Source: CAZESH01 sp964514665 (GTDB lineage: Bacteria; Bacillota; Bacilli; Paenibacillales; KCTC-25726). From it: DNA of 56,941 bases. The translations under genes were made by a program, and so were the position numbers. The notes under the pieces are model-generated. The model saw only the letters and a program-made list of their open reading frames with translations. It was not told the DNA's origin and did not search any database. Positions 50,863-56,941 of the stretch are shown here, piece after piece (the first letter of the stretch is position 1; each line of letters opens with the position of its first letter). The stretch is taken from positions 1 through 56,941 of the forward strand of contig CAZESH010000001.1 of assembly GCA_964514665.1 (NCBI GenBank), read 5' to 3'.

Positions 50863-51720
50863 TTATGTCCGTGTCTTTCTACCCGTTAATTCATTGATCG
50901 CTTTCCGGCTTTTTTCCAAATAATATCTCGATTTTTCGTAATTGAGACTGGCTACGCCGAGATATAAAATATCAATGACGTTCAGCTGCGTGATCCGGGA
51001 AGACATGGCTCCGCTGCGAATTTCGTTTTCCGTCGAAGAAATGAACAACGGAATGTCCGCGTATTCACTAAGCGGCGTATTGCCGTATTTCGTAATGCTG
51101 ATCGTTGTCGCCTGATTTTCCCTTGCCGCCTTCAGGCAGGCAATGACGTGAGCCGTTTCGCCCGAATATGAAATACCAACTGCCACGTCTTTTTTGGTCA
51201 GAGTGACGGATGAGGTCAACTGCAGGTGAGGATCGGTAAAGGAAAAGCTGTTTTTATTGATTCTCAAAAATTTGTGCTGGGCATCTTGCGCGATTAAATT
51301 GGATGCACTCAATCCGTAAAAGAATATCCTATTAGCCTGATGCATGGACTGAACGGCCTTGTCGACCATCGCGATATCCAGAATTTTCACCGTGTCCCGA
51401 ATCGATTGAATGTTGTTGTTGGATACGTTATTGACAATATTCGCAATCGAATCCTTCGGACGGATCTCCTGATAGCCGTACGGTTCGCTTTCATGCAAAT
51501 CTCCGATCACTTTTATTTTCAATTCCTGGTATCCCTTTAATCCCATCGATTTGCAAAGACGAATGATTGCGGCCTGACTCCCCCCGCTGTTCTGCGAAAG
51601 TTGAGCAACGGAAAGATTGATCAGTTTATCCGGACTGTTGAGGATGTAATCAGCCACCTTTTTTTCGGAGGGAGTCAGTGAATCAAAAACCTCTCTAAGT
51701 CTCACCAGACCTCCATTCAA
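50863..51720 (-). CDS. RpiR/MurR-family regulator with SIS domain
   Basis: This 285-residue regulator has an N-terminal HTH (SVAQLSQNSGGSQAAIIRL and CKSMGLKGYQELK) and a phosphosugar-binding SIS domain at about residues 125-260 (IFFYGLSASNLIA and AVGISYSGETAHVIACL). It ends the carbohydrate cluster and probably controls it in response to a phosphorylated sugar. TTG 51720 lies 6 nt after GAGGTG; GTG 51729 is inside that site. It has its own promoter at 51760-51788. Confidence 0.9.
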   Translation of the reverse strand: MNGGLVRLREVFDSLTPSEKKVADYILNSPDKLINLSVAQLSQNSGGSQAAIIRLCKSMGLKGYQELKIKVIGDLHESEPYGYQEIRPKDSIANIVNNVSNNNIQSIRDTVKILDIAMVDKAVQSMHQANRIFFYGLSASNLIAQDAQHKFLRINKNSFSFTDPHLQLTSSVTLTKKDVAVGISYSGETAHVIACLKAARENQATTISITKYGNTPLSEYADIPLFISSTENEIRSGAMSSRITQLNVIDILYLGVASLNYEKSRYYLEKSRKAINELTGRKTRT

Positions 51721-51759
51721 ATCACTCACCTCAAATTTTCCTAAAATTTTACACTCTAC

Positions 51760-51788
51760 ATTATAGTTGGTTCATGGAATCCCGTCTA
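51760..51788 (-). promoter_or_regulatory. Promoter of the RpiR gene
   Basis: On the minus strand TAGACG (51788-51783) and TATAAT (51765-51760) are 17 bp apart. Confidence 0.5.
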
Positions 51789-51793
51789 GCGGA

Positions 51794-52507
51794 TTATTCA
51801 AAAAATTGGCTTCTTTTGTTCAATGCACCCACCGGAACCATAAACGCGGAGCCTCTTTTGAATCCGGCCGGAGCGCCTCTGACGATCGTCAGCGCTTTAT
51901 AATATTCGATAAACGGGAAGCCGGAAGTTTCTCCGCGGGCATAGGCATACACATTCATCGCCTTAACCCAAGTTTCGTAGGCTTCATCCGGAATGTCAAT
52001 GGTTACTTGCGGAACGAAGTCATACGGATCTTCCCAATTGTCGGCAAAGTACAGCTTGGATGCGCGATGCGACGGCAAGTCTCGTTCGATCGTTTTCAAC
52101 GCGGCGTAAAAGTAAGCGTCTTTGACAATCCAGTAAGTATTTTCATGATCTTTGTGCATGCTGCCCTTCCAATGCGTAATGATGATATCCGGCTTCAGCT
52201 CACGGATGACGTCGCATACTTGGTATTTCACTTCCTCGTTGACCGGCAGCTCGGCGTCCTTGTAGGCCAAAAAGCGGACATCGGCACCGATGATGGAAGC
52301 AAACTGCTCCGCTTCATCGATTTTCTGCTTGGCGTACTCTTCCGAATTAAGCTTAGGATGGCCTTTTTCGCCCGGCGTCAGATGAAGAAACGTCCCTTTG
52401 TGGCCGGCTTGGATGTATTTGGTCATCACCGCGCCCGCTGTCAGGTCCATATCTCCTGCGTGTCCGCCAATCGCCAAAATGTGAAGCTGTTTGTTTTCTA
52501 TACTCAT
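51794..52507 (-). CDS. PIG-L family deacetylase with variant metal motif
   Basis: The 237-residue protein belongs to the PIG-L/LmbE/BshB deacetylase fold: ILAIGGHAGDMDLTAGAVM at the N-terminus, THLTPGEKG-like FLHLTPGEKGH, and ITHWKGSMHKDHE with the metal His. Family enzymes remove acetyl groups from N-acetylglucosamine conjugates. The usual PHPDDE motif is here GHAGDMD, so the Asp that acts as base is Gly, while the metal His and Asp remain. ATG 52507 is 10 nt after AAGGAG; GTG 52513 is possible. It follows the sugar permeases and a broken F5/8-type gene. Confidence 0.83.
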   Translation of the reverse strand: MSIENKQLHILAIGGHAGDMDLTAGAVMTKYIQAGHKGTFLHLTPGEKGHPKLNSEEYAKQKIDEAEQFASIIGADVRFLAYKDAELPVNEEVKYQVCDVIRELKPDIIITHWKGSMHKDHENTYWIVKDAYFYAALKTIERDLPSHRASKLYFADNWEDPYDFVPQVTIDIPDEAYETWVKAMNVYAYARGETSGFPFIEYYKALTIVRGAPAGFKRGSAFMVPVGALNKRSQFFE

Positions 52508-52524
52508 TTTCACATTGCTCCTTT

Positions 52525-53303
52525 TCAGTTGTTAATTTGTACTTCCCACAACGAGAAAGCACCGGGCGTCCATTGAGAGCTTCTCGCCTTGGCGCCGTTT
52601 TGCGCCGGCCTCTGCTTCATCGAAATCCGGACATATTTTGCTTCAACCGGCTCGGCCAAACGGATTTCTTCACCCGCTCGTTTCCCGGAAACGCAGCGTT
52701 TGGGCCGCACTTTGGTCAGCGGCTTTGCGCCAAGCTTTGCCGTCATTGGATACCTCGATGTCATAGCGGTTGGCCGGATATTCCCAGTCCAGCCGTACGC
52801 GGTTAAAGCGGCGCATTTGTCCCAGATTTATGCTGTACCATTCTCGCTGCTCCGAAAAGATCCCCGGCGCCCAGCGAGTGTTGTCGTCGCCGTCAATCGC
52901 GTAGTGGGGTTGATATTGATTGGAACTGTAATATCCGGACTGTGTCATCAGTGCGGTCGAGGAAGCCTCGGCCCGCTTGTTTAAAGCCAAATTCGGCATA
53001 TCGCCCCATGGGCTGCCGTTATCGACGGAAGGGATTTCGATCGAAACGGCGGAATATCCGGGAATCCGGTGCATGGATACCGAACAGGCTCTTGGGAATG
53101 ATCCCCGCTTTTTGCTCGGGAAAAATACGAACCGTGATGCGTCCCGCTGCGTCCAGCTTGGCGCCTGCAGCCGGTTTGCTTTCTCCGCTATCGGGGATAC
53201 CGGACCTATTTTCCATGTATTCTTTCAAAAGAAAGCTCGAAATCAACAATACAACGATAATAAAAAATGCCGAAATTATTCTTTTTGCCGAAATACGGCT
53301 CAT
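52525..53303 (-). pseudogene. Frameshifted membrane-anchored F5/8 type C (discoidin) protein gene
   Basis: ATG 53303 follows AAAGGTG and opens a membrane helix (IISAFFIIVVLLISSFLLK). That frame runs out near 53019. From about 53074 a second frame has the F5/8 type C core: ALNKRAEASSTALM, HYAIDGDDNTRWAPG, EWYSINLGQMRRFNRVRLDW. Near 52690 a third frame continues EEIRLAEPVEAKYVRISMKQ and ends FSLWEVQINN at 52525. Together they make one carbohydrate-binding surface protein interrupted twice. Sequencing errors are possible. It sits inside the sugar transport cluster. Confidence 0.8.
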
Positions 53304-53351
53304 ACGATCAACACCTTTGAAAGCATAAGTTTGCACATCTGTGCACGCTTA

Positions 53352-54227
53352 TTATCCCTTGACTCCGGTGTTCATCATTCCTCTTACATAATATTTTTGC
53401 AAGAAAACAAAGATTATCAAGACAGGCAAAACGCTCATGACCAGCCCGGCCATGACGAGCGGCTGCGTCATGGTTGGATCCAGACTGAACTTCAACGTTT
53501 GGATCCCGACTGGCAGTGTGGCTAAATTCGGATTGATCGAATTCATCAACAGCGCCCAAATAAATTCGTTCCAGCTGTTGATAAACTCGAAAATCGCCAC
53601 CGTTGCCAAAGCGGGTGCAGTCATCGGCAAAATGATTTGGGCGAAAATCCGCAAATCCCCGGCCCCGTCAATACGGGCAGCCTCCACGTAGGCATCGTTG
53701 ATTGTTATCATGAACTGCCGCATCAGAAAAACGCCGAACGCGCTCACCATAAAAGGCAAAATCAAGGCCCAGAGGTTGGTCGCCATCCCGCCGTGGCCGC
53801 CGCTTCCCGTAATGTCGTTGCCTCCGACCATGGGAAAATGCACCATAATATAAAAATTCGGGATAAAGAACAAAAACGGCGGAAACATCATCGTTCCCAG
53901 AATAAACTTGAATATCCCATCCCGTCCCCGAAATTTCAGCTTGGTCAGCGCGTACGCGGCCAAGGAGCTTGTAAGCAGGACAAGAACGGTTGTCACAACC
54001 GATCGGATCACGCTGTTTTTGAATAGCATGCCGATTTTCAGCTTTTCGATGGCGTTTTTATAATTGTCGAAATTCCAATGCTTAGGCAAAAAATGATAAT
54101 AGAGCGAACTGTATTCGGCCACACCCTTAAAGGAGGTCATAATCATATCGAGAAACGGAAAAACCATGACGATGCTTCCCAAAATGACGACAGTATAAGA
54201 AAAGCACGGGAAGGCTCTTGTTTTCAT
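53352..54227 (-). CDS. Carbohydrate ABC transporter permease, MalG type
   Basis: This 291-residue permease has six membrane helices and the ATPase-docking EAA loop EAARIDGAGDLRIFAQIILP (about residues 185-204). It ends with the C-terminal QKYYVRGMMNTGVKG typical of MalG-like subunits. Its ATG overlaps the stop of the preceding permease gene (TAATG). No ATPase gene is in the window, so a shared ATPase of the MsmX type, encoded elsewhere, is likely. Confidence 0.94.
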   Translation of the reverse strand: MKTRAFPCFSYTVVILGSIVMVFPFLDMIMTSFKGVAEYSSLYYHFLPKHWNFDNYKNAIEKLKIGMLFKNSVIRSVVTTVLVLLTSSLAAYALTKLKFRGRDGIFKFILGTMMFPPFLFFIPNFYIMVHFPMVGGNDITGSGGHGGMATNLWALILPFMVSAFGVFLMRQFMITINDAYVEAARIDGAGDLRIFAQIILPMTAPALATVAIFEFINSWNEFIWALLMNSINPNLATLPVGIQTLKFSLDPTMTQPLVMAGLVMSVLPVLIIFVFLQKYYVRGMMNTGVKG

Positions 54228-55117
54228 TAGTAGCTTTCCACTCCCCCCTGTCTAAAGATCACCAACTGCAGCATGGTGACGATAAACACGAAAATAAACA
54301 AAACGAACGCCATTGCACTAGCGATGCCCCAATTGCTGAAGGAGAACGCTTGGTAGTACATTTCAAGACCGGCCACATTCGTCGCATTGGTCGCGTTTTT
54401 CGTCATGACCATCACCAGCGTAAACGACTGAAGCCCCCCGATAAACGAGGTAATCAGGACAAACAGGATGGAAGGCTTCAATAGCGGCAGCGTGATGCCT
54501 TTGTAGATGGCAAACACACCGGCTCCTTCCAGCATCGCTGCTTCGTAATAATCTTCCGGAATGGCCTTAAGGCCGGCAGTGAGAATCAATACCGCACTGC
54601 CGATGCCAAGCCATCCGCCTACGACAATAATAGAAGAAAGCGCCGTATGGGGATTTTCCAAAAATGCGATCGGTTTTAGGTTGAGAGAACTAAGAATACC
54701 GCTAATCAACCCGGTTGTCGGATTGTACATATAAAGCCACACGTTGCCGATGGCGACAATCGTCGTAACCGTCGGGAGAAAGTACAGCGTTCTCCAGAAA
54801 CCCTCATATTTGAGACGGGTGATCATATAGGAAATCGCAAGCGCACCGGTAAAAGATAAGGCTACGGAACAAACGGCATACGTAAACGTATTGGTCATGA
54901 TCGGATGAAAAAACGGAGAGTGCTCCGAAAATAATTCCCTATAGTTTTTCAGTCCGACCCACTTGATGTCCGACAGATCAAAACCGCTCCACTCGGTAAA
55001 GCTCAAATAGAATGAAAATACGAGAGGTATGCAGAGAAAGATTGAATAGAATACGATGAGCGGTGACAAAAACGCATAACCGATCCATCCTTGGGATTTC
55101 AGATTTCTCCTTTCCAT
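54227..55117 (-). CDS. Carbohydrate ABC transporter permease, MalF type
   Basis: This 296-residue permease has six membrane helices and the EAA loop EAAMLEGAGVFAIYKGITLP (about residues 185-204). The start WIGYAFLSPLIVFYSIFLC and FTEWSGFD are typical of MalF-like subunits. ATG 55117 follows AGAGAGG. It lies 38 bp after the binding-protein gene and is translationally coupled to the second permease. Confidence 0.95.
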   Translation of the reverse strand: MERRNLKSQGWIGYAFLSPLIVFYSIFLCIPLVFSFYLSFTEWSGFDLSDIKWVGLKNYRELFSEHSPFFHPIMTNTFTYAVCSVALSFTGALAISYMITRLKYEGFWRTLYFLPTVTTIVAIGNVWLYMYNPTTGLISGILSSLNLKPIAFLENPHTALSSIIVVGGWLGIGSAVLILTAGLKAIPEDYYEAAMLEGAGVFAIYKGITLPLLKPSILFVLITSFIGGLQSFTLVMVMTKNATNATNVAGLEMYYQAFSFSNWGIASAMAFVLFIFVFIVTMLQLVIFRQGGVESY

Positions 55118-55155
55118 CTTAAACCTCTCTTTCTATTCGGGATCATTCCCAGCCT

Positions 55156-56505
55156 TTATTGGCCGAGCTTCGATTGAATTTGTTCCTGCATGCTCTTCAG
55201 AGCGGCATCACTGGTTTCTTGTCCCGTCCACACGTTGTTGATTTCCTTAAATATGATGTTTTGCATCTCTGCGCCGGCCGTGGGGTTCGGTTCCGATTTT
55301 GCATAAGACATTGCGTCGATAAATGTCTTCAAAACATCGTCGTTTGCAAGTTTATCCTTAATCGTTTGCGATTGTTGATCGCTGGTGCGTGTAGAAACGA
55401 CGTTAAAGGCGTCCAACAGGAAGTTGCCTTCCGGCGTCATGTCGTTTTTCACCGTTGCGGTGTTAAACCATTTCAAGAATTTCCAGGCTTCTTCCTGATG
55501 CTTGGAGTGCTTGTTGACCGCCCAAGCCCACGTATAAGCTATAGAGCCTTTGGTGCTTCCGTCCGGGGACGGCAACGGTGCGGTTCCTACATTTGCATAA
55601 TCGTCTTTCATTAACGTTTTCAAAGATCCGGCCCACCAACCGGCGTTGACCGTCATGCCCACGTTGCCGGTGCCGAAGCCCTTCATGGCATCGAATCCGA
55701 TATCGGAAATTCCGCCTTTCCCATAGATTTTGCTGTAGAAATCCATAACTTTCTTGGCCGCATCGGAATCAAGGTTGACTTTCGATTGATCGTCGCTCAT
55801 AAAGGAGCCGCCTGCGGTTTCCATAAACCCTTCGAACGGCTGAGCCACGACAGCCGGCCATCCTTTAATCAAGCCGAATCCTTCAGTGGTTGTTTTACCG
55901 GAAGAATCTTTCTTGGTAATCTTTTTCGCCATGTTCAGCAGTTCGTCCCAAGATGCCGGTGGATTGTCAAATCCCGCATCCTTCAGCAATTTTTTATTAT
56001 AAAATAGCGCAAACGTTTCCACTTCGGTCGGATAGCCGAAAATCGCGCCGTTTACAGATGCCCCGTTTGCCGCTGCGCCCGGATAGTCGCTTTGTACGTC
56101 CTGCACGACATCCGGCGGAGCGTCGGCCAATACGCTGCTTTTCGCCAGCTGTCCCGCCCACAGGCTGTATATATGCATGATGTCCGCACCTTGACCGGAC
56201 GTTTGCTTGGCCATGATCGTCGGCAGCAGTTGGTCAAACTCGACGCCGCTCAACTGGATTTGAATATCCGGATTTTCTTTGTTCCATTGGTCGATATAAG
56301 GCTTGATTTGCGTTTCATTGTCACCCACAAAGTGAGAAAGCAGCGTAAGCGTAACCGGTGTTTTTGCGGGTGTGGCCTCACTGCTGCCGTTGTCGGTCGT
56401 TTGTCCGGCGGAGTCCTTGCTGCCGGAAGAACCGCCGCAAGCCGCCAAGCTGAATACCAATACAAACGTCAACAAAATAAATGCGAAATGTTTTGTCTTC
56501 TTCAT
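55156..56505 (-). CDS. Sugar-binding lipoprotein of an ABC transporter
   Basis: The 449-residue extracellular solute-binding protein (family 1) has a lipoprotein signal with lipobox LAAC, a Ser/Gly/Asp linker, and the core VTLTLLSHFVGDNETQIKPY, GYPTEVETFALFYNKKLLKD and AYTWAWAVNKHSKHQEEAWK. It should deliver a sugar to the two downstream permeases. The ligand is unknown; the PIG-L-type and RpiR genes downstream suggest an amino sugar. ATG 56505 follows AGGAGGG. Confidence 0.94.
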   Translation of the reverse strand: MKKTKHFAFILLTFVLVFSLAACGGSSGSKDSAGQTTDNGSSEATPAKTPVTLTLLSHFVGDNETQIKPYIDQWNKENPDIQIQLSGVEFDQLLPTIMAKQTSGQGADIMHIYSLWAGQLAKSSVLADAPPDVVQDVQSDYPGAAANGASVNGAIFGYPTEVETFALFYNKKLLKDAGFDNPPASWDELLNMAKKITKKDSSGKTTTEGFGLIKGWPAVVAQPFEGFMETAGGSFMSDDQSKVNLDSDAAKKVMDFYSKIYGKGGISDIGFDAMKGFGTGNVGMTVNAGWWAGSLKTLMKDDYANVGTAPLPSPDGSTKGSIAYTWAWAVNKHSKHQEEAWKFLKWFNTATVKNDMTPEGNFLLDAFNVVSTRTSDQQSQTIKDKLANDDVLKTFIDAMSYAKSEPNPTAGAEMQNIIFKEINNVWTGQETSDAALKSMQEQIQSKLGQ

Positions 56506-56526
56506 GCACTTTTACCCTCCTATTGA

Positions 56527-56941
56527 TCATAAAGATTTTCGCATCACATGAAACTTACGGGCAACCCGATAACCCACTTTTTTGTACAGATATCCTGCAG
56601 GTGAGGTTTCACCCGTCCAAAGGAACCAGGATCCGTGCAGACCGACCGACCGTTTTGCAGCCAAACAATCGTAAAGTAAAATTTTCCCCAAACCCGTTCC
56701 CCTTTGGGACGGATCCACGCCGAACGGACCGAACCTTTCGCGGATGCCTTCGTAGCCTCCGAACATGCAGAATCCGACTACGGCATCGCCAGGATCGCGG
56801 GCAACCAAAATCTGAGTCAGCGGCAGCCCCTGCAAAATGCCTTCGCGAATCGCCCTTCCCCAATCCGGGTTAAAGACGTTCGTAGCAAACTGAATCAATT
56901 CAACCAAATCACGGTCTTCGGCAAAACGGAACGTGTAGTCC
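56527..56941 (-). CDS. GNAT family N-acetyltransferase, N-terminus outside window
   Basis: The frame is open from the window edge (DYTFRFAEDRDLVELIQFAT) to the stop at 56527. GNAT features are FGVDPSQRGTGLGKILLYDC with the acetyl-CoA loop and GYLYKKVGYRVARKFHVM. The TTG at 56907 is only an internal codon. At least 138 residues are in the window. It is 21 bp before the sugar-binding protein gene and may be co-transcribed with it. Confidence 0.85.
   Translation of the reverse strand, partial: DYTFRFAEDRDLVELIQFATNVFNPDWGRAIREGILQGLPLTQILVARDPGDAVVGFCMFGGYEGIRERFGPFGVDPSQRGTGLGKILLYDCLAAKRSVGLHGSWFLWTGETSPAGYLYKKVGYRVARKFHVMRKSL

Noticed and set aside
51767..52576. 269-codon plus-strand frame opposite the PIG-L gene
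   Set aside because: It is a shadow of the deacetylase frame, which has the recognised motifs.
1..56941. CRISPR array, tRNA, rRNA, prophage or intact transposase
   Set aside because: No repeat-spacer pattern, no RNA gene signature and no recombinase or transposase frame is visible.

Overview
The window looks like chromosomal DNA of a Paenibacillus-type Firmicute (Bacillota). The evidence is strong AGGAGG ribosome binding sites with frequent GTG/TTG starts, a tyrS T-box leader, CcpA with a cre site, acuA/acuC beside acsA, a B. subtilis-type speA, YIEGIA and YheC/D-type spore-associated families, DUF3055/DUF1292/DUF1885/DUF3892 proteins, and copper-amine-oxidase-N-like secreted proteins. I see no rRNA, tRNA, CRISPR array, intact transposase or prophage.

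Left part (1-14.4 kb): a GAF-GGDEF diguanylate cyclase cut by the window edge; rpsD with a likely S4 leader; tyrS behind a Tyr T-box; a class A penicillin-binding protein with fibronectin-like repeats at its C-terminus. The acetate/acetoin block follows: acsA divergent from acuA-acuC, with a cre operator in front of acsA. Then come mtn and ccpA, separated by a 339-bp MITE-like palindromic element.

Middle-left (14.4-29.9 kb): a deleted PfpI-family pseudogene and a Q/S/Y-rich protein with three repeats. A six-gene minus-strand operon runs aroK-fluC-fluC-aroA-C39 peptidase-CoA-binding protein; its AroA has non-standard residues at the glyphosate-critical positions. After gnd, a TetR-controlled ABC exporter operon follows whose promoter is flanked by two identical operators, then an MFS transporter, speA and small DUF genes.

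Middle (29.9-45.3 kb): small conserved proteins, a gene whose promoter contains a perfect Bacillus-type LexA (SOS) box, an MBL-fold hydrolase, a SulP transporter, UspA, and a decayed AraC-type regulator. Next are a Met-rich secreted protein beside an OmpR-type two-component system, the YIEGIA pair, a YheC/D ATP-grasp protein, a polysaccharide deacetylase, an M20 amidohydrolase and a broken DUF421 gene.

Right part (45.3-56.9 kb): an ABC exporter, a Crp/Fnr regulator, a Cu/Zn superoxide dismutase lipoprotein and an SDR. The end is a carbohydrate uptake cluster on the minus strand: binding protein, two permeases, a frameshifted F5/8-type C gene, a PIG-L-type deacetylase with a variant metal motif, and an RpiR regulator. 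It suggests uptake and handling of an N-acetylated sugar. Four genes in the window are broken; three of these rest on small frame changes that could also be sequence errors.
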